A program made the position numbers and the translations under genes. DNA of 64,000 nt from the NCBI RefSeq assembly GCF_033723955.1, contig NZ_CP137555.1, positions 4,130,097-4,194,096 on the forward strand, in the 5' to 3' direction. This document shows, in pieces, positions 16,088-25,468 of the stretch; within the stretch, counting starts at the first letter, position 1; each line of letters begins with the position of its first letter. Below the pieces are notes generated by a model. The model saw only the letters and a list, made by a program, of their open reading frames with translations, had not been told where the DNA came from and did not search any database. This stretch comes from Microbulbifer pacificus (GTDB lineage: Bacteria > Pseudomonadota > Gammaproteobacteria > Pseudomonadales > Cellvibrionaceae).

Positions 16088-16651
16088 ATGCGCTATTCCA
16101 AAGAACACAAGGCCGAAACCCGTCAACGTATCGTCGAAGAGGCCTCGCGGCGTTTTCGCCGCGACGGCATCGGCGCCACCGGTTTGCAGGCGCTGATGAA
16201 AGCGCTGGGGCTGACCCACGGCGGATTCTACGCGCACTTCAAATCCAAGGACGACCTGGTGGAAACCGCACTGCAGCACGCGGTGGAAGAGCGCGACGAG
16301 GCGGTGGATGAGTTTTTGAGCGCGGACGAGCCGCTGCTGACGCTGATCGAGCAGTATCTGTCGGTAGCACACTGCAAGCACCCCGAGCAGGGCTGCCCGC
16401 TGCCGACCATGGCCGCAGAACTGGGCCAGCGCGGCGAACCCAGTGCCACCACGGATCAGCTGGTAAAGAAACGCCTGGAACAGATCGCGGCAGGGCTCGG
16501 CGGCGATGAAAACGCGGATGAGCGCAGCGTGCTGGTGTTGTCCGCCATGGTCGGCGCCCTGCAGCTGTCGCGCAGTGTGAAGAACAAGCGACTTGCCGAC
16601 CGCATTCTGAAAACCACCGGCCAGCTTCTGCAGGAAATGGCCGAGCCGTAA
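16088..16651 (+). CDS. TetR-family transcriptional regulator
   Basis: 187 residues. The N-terminal helix-turn-helix is clear (GIGATGLQALMKALGLTHGGFYAHFKSKDDL). The C-terminal part has CKHPEQGCPLPTMAAELG, resembling TetR regulators that sense reactive or acyl ligands, with Cys119 and Cys126 possibly informative. It lies between the thiolase and prpD on one strand, so it may control them, but no clear operator was found. Confidence 0.88.
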   Translation: MRYSKEHKAETRQRIVEEASRRFRRDGIGATGLQALMKALGLTHGGFYAHFKSKDDLVETALQHAVEERDEAVDEFLSADEPLLTLIEQYLSVAHCKHPEQGCPLPTMAAELGQRGEPSATTDQLVKKRLEQIAAGLGGDENADERSVLVLSAMVGALQLSRSVKNKRLADRILKTTGQLLQEMAEP

Positions 16652-16718
16652 AAGCAGGTCCAAGCGCTCAGCGTAGCGCCGTGGCTATCCTTGTGTGAGA
16701 GATCCACGAGGAGCCCCA

Positions 16719-18221
16719 GTGAACGAGAGCTATACCGTCGCCCGCAATATCCGCCCGGATTACGACCAGGTGATCCAGGATATTGCCGACTATGTGCTGG
16801 ATTACCGCATCACTTCCGATGAGGCGCTGGATACGGCGCGCCACTGCCTGATGGACAGCCTCGGCTGCGCGCTGCTGGCACTGCAATTTCCCGAATGCAC
16901 CAAACTTCTGGGGCCGGTGGTTGAGGGCACGGTGGTGCCGAACGGTGCCCGTGTGCCCGGCACCGATCTCTGCGTGGATCCCATTAAGGCTGCGTGGAAT
17001 ATCGGTTGCTGTGTGCGCTGGCTGGATTTCAACGACACCTGGCTGGCGGCGGAGTGGGGCCATCCGTCAGACAACCTCGGCGCAATCCTCGCGGTCACCG
17101 ATTACCTGTCGCAGAAACAACTCGCTCAGGGCCGGCCGCCATTCAAAATGCGTCAGGTGCTGGACGCGATGATCCGCGCCCATGAAATCCAGGGTGTGCT
17201 GGCACTGCAAAACAGCTTCAACCGGGTAGGGCTGGACCATGTACTGCTGGTGCGGGTGGCCTCCGCCGCCGTGGCCACCATGTTGAAGGGCGGTAACCGC
17301 GAGCAGGTGATGGCGGCCGTGTCCCAGGCCTGGGTGGATGGCGGGGCGCTGCGCACCTATCGCCACGCGCCCAACACCGGTTCGCGCAAATCCTGGGCGG
17401 CCGGTGATGCCACCAGCCGCGGTGTACAGCTGGCAGAAATCACCATGCGCGGAGAAATGGGTATTCCCGGTGCGCTCAGCGCCAAGCAGTGGGGCTTTTA
17501 CGATGTGCTGTTCAGCAGGACCGTCGCCAACCAGCAGCTGAAGCCTGAAGCCGAGCGGCAATTCACCTTCCCTCAGGGCTACGGCAGCTACGTGATGGAA
17601 AACATCCTGTTCAAGCTCTCGTTCCCAGCGGAATTCCACGCGCAGACCGCGTGTGAGGCCGCCGTGATCCTGCATTCACAGGTCAAGGAACGGCTCGAGG
17701 ACATCGAGCGCATCGTAATCACCACCCACGAATCCGCCATTCGCATCATTTCCAAATCCGGCCCACTGGCGAATCCCGCCGACCGCGATCACTGCCTGCA
17801 ATACATGACGGCGGTGCCTCTGATTTTCGGAGACCTGCAGGCCGAGCATTACGCAGACAGCTTCCATCGCGCCCATCCAGAAATCGACCAATTGCGGGAA
17901 AAGACGGATGTAGTAGAAGAAGCTCGCTACTCGGCCGACTACCTGGACCCGGCCAAGCGCTCCATCGCCAATGCGTTACAGGTATTTTTTGCCGATGGCA
18001 CCGCCACAGAGAATGTGGTTGTGGAATACCCGGTAGGGCATCGGCGACGCCGCGCGGAGGGGATTCCGCTGCTGGAGCAGAAATTCAGGGCCAACCTCGC
18101 CACGCGCTTTCCGGCGGAACGCTGTGAAGCCATCTATGCGCGGTGCAAAGACCAGACGGCCCTGGAAAACACTCCAGTGAATGCGTTTATGGATCTGTTT
18201 GTAACGGAGGGTGCGGGTTAA
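16719..18221 (+). CDS. prpD: 2-methylcitrate dehydratase
   Basis: 500 residues from a GTG at 16719 with GAGGAG upstream; the longer frame (ATG-less, from 16695) is unsupported. It is collinear with E. coli Prp[71 protein letters not shown] and [14 protein letters not shown]. It dehydrates 2-methylcitrate in the methylcitrate cycle that clears propionyl-CoA. The other cycle genes (prpB, prpC, acnD/prpF) are not in this window, so here it is an orphan, next to a TetR gene and a thiolase. Confidence 0.95.
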   Translation: MNESYTVARNIRPDYDQVIQDIADYVLDYRITSDEALDTARHCLMDSLGCALLALQFPECTKLLGPVVEGTVVPNGARVPGTDLCVDPIKAAWNIGCCVRWLDFNDTWLAAEWGHPSDNLGAILAVTDYLSQKQLAQGRPPFKMRQVLDAMIRAHEIQGVLALQNSFNRVGLDHVLLVRVASAAVATMLKGGNREQVMAAVSQAWVDGGALRTYRHAPNTGSRKSWAAGDATSRGVQLAEITMRGEMGIPGALSAKQWGFYDVLFSRTVANQQLKPEAERQFTFPQGYGSYVMENILFKLSFPAEFHAQTACEAAVILHSQVKERLEDIERIVITTHESAIRIISKSGPLANPADRDHCLQYMTAVPLIFGDLQAEHYADSFHRAHPEIDQLREKTDVVEEARYSADYLDPAKRSIANALQVFFADGTATENVVVEYPVGHRRRRAEGIPLLEQKFRANLATRFPAERCEAIYARCKDQTALENTPVNAFMDLFVTEGAG

Positions 18222-18239
18222 CCCGGGGAGGGCAGTAGA

Positions 18240-18689
18240 CTAGGGCAGCACCTGAAAGTGCATCAGCACAATATCGCGCCCCTGTTTTTGGTAGGTGTGA
18301 AAGCGATCGATAATCGCCGAGGGCAATCCGGCCTCTCCCACCTCCTCATAGCCCAGGGATTCGTAAAACGGCACCAGATGCCGGTAGGGGAAGGTGAAGG
18401 TGCTGTCGTCATAGGCTTCCGCCATACGAGCCAGAAGAAACCGCGCCACGCCGCGGCCGCGATAAGCTTCCGCCACCCCGACACCAGCCAGCAACTGGCT
18501 GTCCGTCAGTTTGCGCAGCGAGCCACAGGCAATAATCTGGTTCTTACCGTCACGGATCACCATACAGGGATCGTGCCGCCGCGCTTTGCCGCGAAAATTA
18601 TGGGTGCGGTAGAATTTGTTGGCTAACGGCATTTCCGCATCGGAGAGCCACTGGGCAGTCAACGTATCAGTAGAAAAATCCGGTTCCAT
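18240..18689 (-). CDS. GNAT-family N-acetyltransferase
   Basis: 149 residues; GVGVAEAYRGRGVARFLLARM is the acetyl-CoA-binding motif A, and LVPFYESLGYEEVGEAGLPS the C-terminal motif. Substrate unknown. The start at 18689 is only eight bases from the divergent tapT start at 18698, so the two genes' ribosome sites would lie in each other's coding or leader sequence; a downstream Met (18632) is a possible true start but has no better site. Confidence 0.83.
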   Translation of the reverse strand: MEPDFSTDTLTAQWLSDAEMPLANKFYRTHNFRGKARRHDPCMVIRDGKNQIIACGSLRKLTDSQLLAGVGVAEAYRGRGVARFLLARMAEAYDDSTFTFPYRHLVPFYESLGYEEVGEAGLPSAIIDRFHTYQKQGRDIVLMHFQVLP

Positions 18690-18697
18690 ATCACCCT

Positions 18698-19318
18698 ATG
18701 CCACGCGAAATCTGCCCAACTTGCCAACGCCCCCTCAAGGTCTGCTACTGCAGCGCGCTGGTGCATATCCCCAATCGGATAAAGGTGCTCATCATACAGC
18801 ACCCCCTGGAACAGAAGCACCCGTTCAACACCGGGCGCATGGCGCACCTGTGCCTGGATAACAGCGAATTGATTGTGGCGGAGGCGCTGTCGGACGAAGA
18901 GCTGGCACAGCTGCTGAAGTCCAGATCTGCACTGCTGTATCCCTCACTGAGCTGGTTGCCGGAAGTGGAACAGCTGAAGCCCGGAACGCCGCAGGCCGAG
19001 TCGCTGGAGCAGCTGGTGGTGATTGATGCGACCTGGCGGAAGTCCAAGAAAATGCTGCATTTGCATCCGGTATTGCAGCGATTGCCGCGTGTGAGCTTTG
19101 AGGGGCAGCTGCATTCCAATTACCAGATTCGCCACTCCTCGCTGGAGAACAGCCTGTCCACGCTGGAAAGTATTGTGGTGGCGATGCAGGAACTGGAGCC
19201 TGAGCATGATTTTGCGCGGATACTGGAACCATTCCAGAAAATGATTTCACTGCAGACCAATCTCACGGGAACCGAAAAACCAGAAATGGAAAATCGTTCC
19301 GAGCCGTTCGCAAAATAG
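18698..19318 (+). CDS. tapT: tRNA-uridine aminocarboxypropyltransferase (DTW domain)
   Basis: 206 residues. The N-terminal CPTCQRPLKVCYC cluster and the DATWRKSKKM motif (the DTW signature as D-x-T-W) identify the TapT/DTWD family, which adds the 3-amino-3-carboxypropyl group to uridine 47 of several tRNAs using S-adenosylmethionine. RHSSLENSLSTLESI is the conserved C-terminal part. Cytoplasmic. SDR gene follows 19 bases after the stop on the same strand. Confidence 0.88.
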   Translation: MPREICPTCQRPLKVCYCSALVHIPNRIKVLIIQHPLEQKHPFNTGRMAHLCLDNSELIVAEALSDEELAQLLKSRSALLYPSLSWLPEVEQLKPGTPQAESLEQLVVIDATWRKSKKMLHLHPVLQRLPRVSFEGQLHSNYQIRHSSLENSLSTLESIVVAMQELEPEHDFARILEPFQKMISLQTNLTGTEKPEMENRSEPFAK

Positions 19319-19337
19319 AAATTAAATTTGAGGAGCT

Positions 19338-20048
19338 ATGGCCGTGACCAGACAGAAAGTCGCCGTGGTAACCGGTGGTGCACAGGGTATCGGTAAGGCA
19401 ATTTGTGATGCGTTTGCGGAGCAGGGTGTTGCCGTGTGTTCGATCGACCTGCAGGGCGGTGTCTACTATGTGGGAGATATTGCCGATGAAACGGTGCTCA
19501 GATCTTTTGCGGCTAAAGTCATCTCGCAATACGGGGCAATCGATTATCTGATCAATAACGCCTGCCTGTCGCGGGGCGGATTGAACAGCTGTTCCTATGA
19601 AGATTTCAATTACGTACTGCGGGTTGGAGTGGCGGCGCCGTTTCTGCTGAGCCAGTTGTTTATGGAGCACTTCAATAGCGGGGCGTCCATTGTGAATATC
19701 TCGTCGACCCGCGAGCACATGAGTCAGGCGGATACCGAAAGCTATACCGCCGCCAAGGGCGGTATTGGCAGCCTGACCCATGCCATGGCGATGACCCTGC
19801 GCGGAAAGGTCCGGGTGAATGCGGTTTCCCCGGGCTGGATTGATACCTCAAATACGCACTTCACCGGCGCCGATGCCAGCCAGCACCCCGCTGGCCGTGT
19901 GGGTAATCCGGCGGATATCGTCAATGCGGTGATGTTCCTGTGCGATCCGAAAAACAGTTTCATTACTGGCCAGGACATCACAGTGGATGGCGGTATGACA
20001 AAGCAGATGATCTACCACGACGATCAAGGCTGGGCGTATAACCCGTAA
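19338..20048 (+). CDS. Short-chain dehydrogenase/reductase
   Basis: 236 residues. The dinucleotide site is VTGGAQGIGK (about 11-20), the structural NNA motif is present (LINNACLSR), and the catalytic pair is Tyr136 and Lys140 (ESYTAAK) after the Ser in VNISSTRE. GRVGNPADIVNAVMFL and ITVDGG complete the fold. NAD(P)H-dependent; substrate not readable. GAGGAG precedes the ATG. Confidence 0.9.
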   Translation: MAVTRQKVAVVTGGAQGIGKAICDAFAEQGVAVCSIDLQGGVYYVGDIADETVLRSFAAKVISQYGAIDYLINNACLSRGGLNSCSYEDFNYVLRVGVAAPFLLSQLFMEHFNSGASIVNISSTREHMSQADTESYTAAKGGIGSLTHAMAMTLRGKVRVNAVSPGWIDTSNTHFTGADASQHPAGRVGNPADIVNAVMFLCDPKNSFITGQDITVDGGMTKQMIYHDDQGWAYNP

Positions 20049-20266
20049 TCCTGGCAGGAGTTGTCTCAGGCCTGGTTCGTTGGAGCGGCTATTCCGCCAG
20101 TCGCCACTTGGCTAATATCCGGCCACTTTGCCATTTGCAGATAATGGCGAAATTGCCAAGTGGTTCCCCCTGATCTTTTCCCTATCGCATTGCATTCGCT
20201 GTACCAGTTGTGGAATATTTTATTCGCGCAAGCCTCTGCTAAATCAATAACGAATGAGTGTGAACC

Positions 20267-21676
20267 ATGGCCAGACGACTTTCCCTGCTGCTGGGTGTAT
20301 TCCTTTCCGTATCCAGCCCCTCGCTGTTGGCGGCGGACGAAAGTGATTCTTACCTGAATTACAAGATTCCCGGCCTCGATAAGCCAGCCATCCGGCAGGG
20401 CGACATACTGCCGCTGCTGCAGGGATTGCAAAAATCCCCACTGCTGCGCGTCGAGGAAATTGCGCGCTCCTATGAAGGTCGGCCGATTTCCAGCGTGAGT
20501 ATCGGCAGGGGCGATACCCGGGTGATGATGTGGTCGCAGATGCATGGCGACGAGCCTACCGCAACGACCGCGCTATTCGATCTGCTCGCCTTTATCACAG
20601 CACCTGAGCAGGCACAGTGGCGCGAAGGATGGATGGACGACCTCACCCTGGTGATGGTTCCGATGCTCAATCCGGACGGCGCCGAGCGCGTTACTCGCCA
20701 CAATGCACAGAGCTTTGACGTGAATCGCGATGCGAAGGCGCTGCAGTCGCCGGAAGGGCGCGCATTGATGAGCCTGGCCAAGTCCTTCAAGCCTGAATTC
20801 GGATTTAACCTGCACGACCAGAATCGTCACTATGGGGTCGGGCAGACGGACAAGATGGCCACCATTTCGGTATTGGCTCCCGCCTATAACGAGGCGCGCG
20901 AGGTCAATGCCAGTCGCGCCCGTGCCATGAAGCTGATTGGCCTGCTTACTCAGCGCATTGGCCCAGTTATTGGCGATCATATCGCCAAGTACGATGACAC
21001 CTATGCGTGGCGTGCCTTTGGCGACACCTTCGCGGAAATGGGCATCAGCACCATCCTGATCGAATCCGGCGCTCACCCCAATGATCCCAACCGCCAGGTT
21101 GCGCGCCGCATGAATTTCGAGATGTTGGTGGCGGCCATCGACAGTATTGCCAGCGGCAGTTACCAGCCGGTGTCGGTGGGGGTTTACGATGCGATTCCGT
21201 TTAACCGCGATGAGGCTTTTGTCGATGTAAAGATCGACAATGTACGCGCGGGGGATGGCGATAAAGCCTATCGGACTGATATCGCGATCAATCATCGCTA
21301 TGGGTCTGTCAGCGTGGTTGATGTGGGCGATCTATCCAATAAACATGGAGCGTTGAGTGTCGATGCTGGCGGTGCTCACTATCAGGCAGCCAAAGCCTTT
21401 CAACTCGAGAAGACCCTGGAGTTGACGGACCGTCGCTATCTGGAGCTTCTGCGCAGTGGCTACGGGTATTTCGTCGGCGACAGTGAATTGCTGGTGAAGG
21501 AAACCCAGTGGCCGGTGGTGGTGAATCCGGCAAACCTTGAGGGTGAACGTCCCGCACGCCGTCAAACCGCAACCTTCCTGCTTAAGGATGAGGCGGGTGT
21601 GCGTCTTGCCGTGCTCAATGGGGGGGTGGTGGATGTGCGCAATGGCACTCTTTTGGCGCTGGATCTAGAGCCGTAA
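20267..21676 (+). CDS. Exported M14-family metallocarboxypeptidase
   Basis: 469 residues. Residues 1-22 form a signal peptide (LLLGVFLSVSSPSLLAA). Zinc residues are His93 and Glu96 in SQMHGDEPTAT, and His near 183 in FNLHDQNRH; the substrate-binding Asn-Arg is in DVNRDAK and the catalytic Glu of the family is expected at ILIESGAHP. It would act in the periplasm or outside, on peptides or cell-wall peptides. The C-terminal 120 residues are an extra domain of unknown role. No partner gene. Confidence 0.88.
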   Translation: MARRLSLLLGVFLSVSSPSLLAADESDSYLNYKIPGLDKPAIRQGDILPLLQGLQKSPLLRVEEIARSYEGRPISSVSIGRGDTRVMMWSQMHGDEPTATTALFDLLAFITAPEQAQWREGWMDDLTLVMVPMLNPDGAERVTRHNAQSFDVNRDAKALQSPEGRALMSLAKSFKPEFGFNLHDQNRHYGVGQTDKMATISVLAPAYNEAREVNASRARAMKLIGLLTQRIGPVIGDHIAKYDDTYAWRAFGDTFAEMGISTILIESGAHPNDPNRQVARRMNFEMLVAAIDSIASGSYQPVSVGVYDAIPFNRDEAFVDVKIDNVRAGDGDKAYRTDIAINHRYGSVSVVDVGDLSNKHGALSVDAGGAHYQAAKAFQLEKTLELTDRRYLELLRSGYGYFVGDSELLVKETQWPVVVNPANLEGERPARRQTATFLLKDEAGVRLAVLNGGVVDVRNGTLLALDLEP

Positions 21677-21700
21677 TCTACGGCCTAGAGCGGAGTCTGG

Positions 21701-21729
21701 GCGCGCGGAACACCTCAGGTTCCGCGCGC
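21701..21729. terminator. Strong bidirectional hairpin
   Basis: GCGCGCGGAAC pairs with GTTCCGCGCGC around a seven-base loop, between the stop of the M14 gene and the end of the convergent beta-barrel gene. T-runs are missing, so it is a strong hairpin but not a classic terminator. Confidence 0.5.
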
Positions 21730-21742
21730 GTGTGCGCTTCTG

Positions 21743-22174
21743 TCAGAAGCGCAGGCGAACACCTAAAGCGCCATCCACGTTAAAGCCTTCTTTGTTGTCG
21801 TTGTCACTGAAGGCGAAGTTGGGCACCGCCTGAATATAGGCCTGCAGGCTGGGGGCAATGCCGAAGGACAGACCTACCGGCAGGCGCACGCCGGCTTTGT
21901 CGTTGTAGCTGTCACGTCCGCCATCCTCGTAAAAGAGGCCGCCGTCGATATACGCGTGCAGGGTTCTGCGATCATTGCTGAGGTTCTGCAGGCGGAAATC
22001 TACCGCCAGAGCGTCACTGTTGACGAAGAACGAGGTCCCGCGAAATTGTGCGGTCACGCCGGTGCCCAGATCGTAGGCCAGGCCGATACCGAAACCGGAA
22101 TTATTGCTGTAGGCGAGCGATGGAGCGCTGATAAACGCCGCCAGCAGCGGCAGGGCGATACGGAGCAGTTTCAT
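21743..22174 (-). CDS. Small outer-membrane beta-barrel protein
   Basis: 143 residues with a signal peptide ending near ALPLLAAFISAPSLA. The mature part alternates polar and hydrophobic residues, has many Gly, Asp and Asn, and ends in RLRF, the terminal Phe signature recognised by the BAM machinery. GIGLAYDLGTGVTAQFRG and VGLSFGIAPSLQAYIQAVPN are strand-like. Function unknown. Confidence 0.75.
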   Translation of the reverse strand: MKLLRIALPLLAAFISAPSLAYSNNSGFGIGLAYDLGTGVTAQFRGTSFFVNSDALAVDFRLQNLSNDRRTLHAYIDGGLFYEDGGRDSYNDKAGVRLPVGLSFGIAPSLQAYIQAVPNFAFSDNDNKEGFNVDGALGVRLRF

Positions 22175-22367
22175 AGGTACCTCTAGGTTGGGTGGCTTCA
22201 GGGCGGCGAGTATAGAGCAGCTGTGGCGTTATTTGTTGCGGCATATCACAGTGTGCCGAGCCTGGTCTCATTGGCACTTGAAGGTCGCCGGGTAGCCTTT
22301 GGTTGTCTCAGCGCCCGGTGCGATAGACTTGTTGGCGAACCCAGCGATGAGTCTGCCACGGCGCCCT

Positions 22368-23054
22368 ATGAACGATGCCCTGATACAAGCCCGGAAACTC
22401 AGCAAGTCGTACCACAATGGCCGCGAGCAGATCTGCGTGCTGCGGGGCGTATCCTTTGCGCTGCGTCGCGGCGAGGCGGTGGCGGTGATCGGGCCTTCGG
22501 GCTCAGGCAAGAGTACGCTGCTGAACCTGCTCAACGGCCTGTTGGCACCGGACAGCGGCGAGTTACGGGTGTTTGGTAACCCGCATACCGCGCTGACCGA
22601 GGGCGACTGGGCCGAGTTCCGCCGCACCCGCATTGCCACGCTGTTCCAGGATGGCAACCTGATCCCCACGCTCACCGTTGCCCGCAATATCGCGTTTCGC
22701 GCCGGGCTGGCTGGCCTGCAACAGCACGCTGGCGAGGCGCTGTTGCAGCAGCTGGGTATTGCCGACACCGCGCAGCGTTATCCCGATCAACTCTCTGGCG
22801 GCCAGCAGCAGCGGGCGGCGCTGGCCTGTGCCTTTGCCATGCAGCCGCAGCTGATTCTCGCCGATGAACCCACCGGCAGCCTCGACTACGCCACCGCCCA
22901 GCGGGTGGCGCCACTGTTTTTCGATGCCATCCGCGAGCGCGCGGTGGGCGCGTTGATCGTCACCCATAACCCGGAACTGGCCGAGCGCTGCGACCGGATT
23001 CTTGAACTGCGGGAAGGAGACCTGCGTCCATGGGACTCGGCAGTGTCTTCCTGA
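22368..23054 (+). CDS. ABC transporter ATP-binding protein (LolD/AttE-like)
   Basis: 228 residues from the ATG at 22368; the longer open frame (from 22299) is unsupported. Walker A is at 42-50 (GPSGSGKST), the Q-loop follows (TLFQDGN), the signature LSGGQQQR is at 142-149 and Walker B is LILADEPTG. It belongs to the MacB/LolD family. The permease gene overlaps its end by 25 bases, and the AttH-like lipoprotein overlaps the permease by eight, so the three form one operon. Confidence 0.92.
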   Translation: MNDALIQARKLSKSYHNGREQICVLRGVSFALRRGEAVAVIGPSGSGKSTLLNLLNGLLAPDSGELRVFGNPHTALTEGDWAEFRRTRIATLFQDGNLIPTLTVARNIAFRAGLAGLQQHAGEALLQQLGIADTAQRYPDQLSGGQQQRAALACAFAMQPQLILADEPTGSLDYATAQRVAPLFFDAIRERAVGALIVTHNPELAERCDRILELREGDLRPWDSAVSS

Positions 23055-25468
23055 GCCATTACCGCCGCCATCCGGGCCAACTGCTCGGACTTCTGCTGAT
23101 CCTGGTATGCGCCGCGATGCTCTGGAGCGGGGTGCGTTCGCTGACCGGCTCGGCGGAAAGTGCGGTGGCCCGATCCCGCGCGGCGCTCGAGCCATTGCTG
23201 AGTGTCGCCCGTGAGGATGGGCGCCCACTACAAGTAGAAGATTTTGCGCGGCTGCGGCGGGCGGGGCTCTGTGCATCGCCACGGCTGGACGTGCGTTTTG
23301 CGGGCAGCGAGGCTCCCGATGTTATCGGGCTCGACCCATTTACCAGTGCCTGCCTGCGCCAGTACCGGGCACCGGAAGAGTCCACGCAGGCGCAGGGCGA
23401 GGATTCCTATGCGACGGTGGTGGCGAGACTGATCTCGACGCTCGATCGGCCACTGCTGCTGGGGAGTGCCGCGGATTACGCCCGCTGGCAACAGCTGGCG
23501 CTGGCGGGTACCGGGGATTTCCAGTTCGAGCAGCTCGAAGGCCTGCCGCGCGGGCAGCTGTTCACCGATATCTCGGTCGCGGCAGATCTCGCCTCCAGCG
23601 GGCGCGCAACTCTCGCCATTCTGCTGCCGGCGGCGGAGCTGGAGAAATTGCTGCTCCCCGAGGGCTACCGCACCGAGGTGGAAGACTATGGGGTGGAGCC
23701 GGACCCGCTGGTGGATGCGTTTCTTCTCAGCCTCAATGCCCTCGGCGCACTGACATTGCTGGTGGCGGCGCTGCTGGTGCGCAGCGTATATCGCTTTGCC
23801 CTCGAACAGCGGCGTCGCAGCCTGGAAATACTGGTGCGTTTTGGCGTGCCCCCCGGCAAGTTGCGCATCGCACTGCTGGCGGAGGTGCTGCTGGTCGCAC
23901 TGGTCGGCGGCAGCCTTGGGCTTTGGCTGGGCGGGCGCTTGGCATCGGCGATGGCGGCGGGTTTCCAGGGAACCCTCAATGGCCTGTTCAATGTCGATAC
24001 CCTAATCCAGGGCGCACCTACGGCGGAAGCCTGGCTCGGTATGGTGCTGATTCTTGTGCTGCTGGTGGGGTGGGCCGGTATGGACCTGCTGATTCTGCGG
24101 CGGGTGCAGTGGGGCGCAGCGGCGGCTTTCGGGCAAAGCGCGGGCAGGGGCGGCGCCCGCAACTGGCGTATTGTGGTGGCGTTGCTGCTGGTAGTGGCGT
24201 CACTGCTCGCGCTGTTGGCGACCGATGCGTTGTGGCTGATTTTCACCGCCACCATGGGCTGCCTGATTGGCGTCGGCATGCTGTTACCGGAGTTGTTGAA
24301 CAGCCTGCTGGCGCGCGCCGAGCGCCACGCCCACCGGCCGCTGCTGGAGTGGTCCTGTTCCGAAATGCGTACGTTGTGCCGGCTGCTGGACCTGCCGCTC
24401 ACGGCACTGGCGTTTGCCATTGCCACCGCCATTGGTGTGCAGGCCATGGTCACCGGTTTCGAATCCACCTTTGCCCGCTGGCTCGACCAGCGCCTGCAGG
24501 GCGATCTGTATATCGACCCCGGCCAGCGAGTCGCGACCAGTGAGTGGCGGGAGCAACTGCAGCAGCTGTCCGGCGTAAACGCGGTGTTGCCGATGGTGCG
24601 CGGGCGGGCCTTGTTGGAAGTATCCGACGTGGATGCGGCGTGGGGCGAATTGCCGGTGGATGTGTTCGCGGTCGATCCAGCCTCGCCGTTGCTGCAGGAG
24701 TGGCCCTTCCTGTCTGCGATCAAAGACCCTTGGCCGCAACTACAGACGCGCGGTGTGCTGATCAACGAGCAGCTGGCACGCCGCCAGTCCCTGGCGCTAG
24801 GTGATCGCATCCGGTTTCGCCTCGGTGCCGAATCCGTGTCGCGGGAGGTGATCGGCATCTATGCCGATTACGGTCGCCCCGAGGGCGAGCTGATGTTGCC
24901 GCTCGCACTGGTGCCGGATTCACTGCCCAATCGCTATTCCACCTTTGTGCTCGGCGTGAGCGATGCGCAAAAAATCCACTGGCAGGACTGGCCACAGCAA
25001 TATGCGTGGATGGCCGAAAGCCGCCTGCGGGATCAGACGGGCCTGAAGAGTGCCGCCCGCGCGGCCTTTGCGCGAACTTTCCAGATGACGCGGATGCTGA
25101 ACGGCCTGACGCTCGCACTGGCGGGCACCGCGCTGGCATTGATGGGGCTGGTGATATTCCGTCTGCGGCAGGGGAGTTACACCTTGCTGCATGTGTACGG
25201 GGTGCCGCGCACAAGCCTGCGCCGTCGACTGATTGCCCACAGTATGCTGGTGACCGGTTTGCTTGCACTGCTGGCGACGCCGCTGGGGATTTTCCTCGGC
25301 TGGGTACTGGTGGCGCGGGTTAATCCCGCCGCGTTTGGCTGGGCGCTGCCGCTGCATCTATATCCTGGGTTCTGGTTTCAGGTGTGGCTGGTGTGCCTGC
25401 TGATCGGCGCGCTGGTGGGTGTGTTCGTGGGCAACCCGGTGTGGCCGGAGACACTAAAGAATGAATAG
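23030..25468 (+). CDS. ABC transporter permease, FtsX/MacB type (AttFG-like)
   Basis: 812 residues. One helix near 19-40, a periplasmic domain about 45-235, a first FtsX helix cluster about 240-355, further helices near 380-430, a second periplasmic domain about 475-680, and a final helix cluster about 690-800. It is a tandem fusion of two FtsX-like halves, as in the AttFG pair joined. Likely an inner-membrane machine that moves a lipidic or peptidic substrate or extracts lipoprotein. The substrate is unknown, though an AttH-type lipoprotein is its neighbour. Confidence 0.85.
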   Translation: MGLGSVFLSHYRRHPGQLLGLLLILVCAAMLWSGVRSLTGSAESAVARSRAALEPLLSVAREDGRPLQVEDFARLRRAGLCASPRLDVRFAGSEAPDVIGLDPFTSACLRQYRAPEESTQAQGEDSYATVVARLISTLDRPLLLGSAADYARWQQLALAGTGDFQFEQLEGLPRGQLFTDISVAADLASSGRATLAILLPAAELEKLLLPEGYRTEVEDYGVEPDPLVDAFLLSLNALGALTLLVAALLVRSVYRFALEQRRRSLEILVRFGVPPGKLRIALLAEVLLVALVGGSLGLWLGGRLASAMAAGFQGTLNGLFNVDTLIQGAPTAEAWLGMVLILVLLVGWAGMDLLILRRVQWGAAAAFGQSAGRGGARNWRIVVALLLVVASLLALLATDALWLIFTATMGCLIGVGMLLPELLNSLLARAERHAHRPLLEWSCSEMRTLCRLLDLPLTALAFAIATAIGVQAMVTGFESTFARWLDQRLQGDLYIDPGQRVATSEWREQLQQLSGVNAVLPMVRGRALLEVSDVDAAWGELPVDVFAVDPASPLLQEWPFLSAIKDPWPQLQTRGVLINEQLARRQSLALGDRIRFRLGAESVSREVIGIYADYGRPEGELMLPLALVPDSLPNRYSTFVLGVSDAQKIHWQDWPQQYAWMAESRLRDQTGLKSAARAAFARTFQMTRMLNGLTLALAGTALALMGLVIFRLRQGSYTLLHVYGVPRTSLRRRLIAHSMLVTGLLALLATPLGIFLGWVLVARVNPAAFGWALPLHLYPGFWFQVWLVCLLIGALVGVFVGNPVWPETLKNE

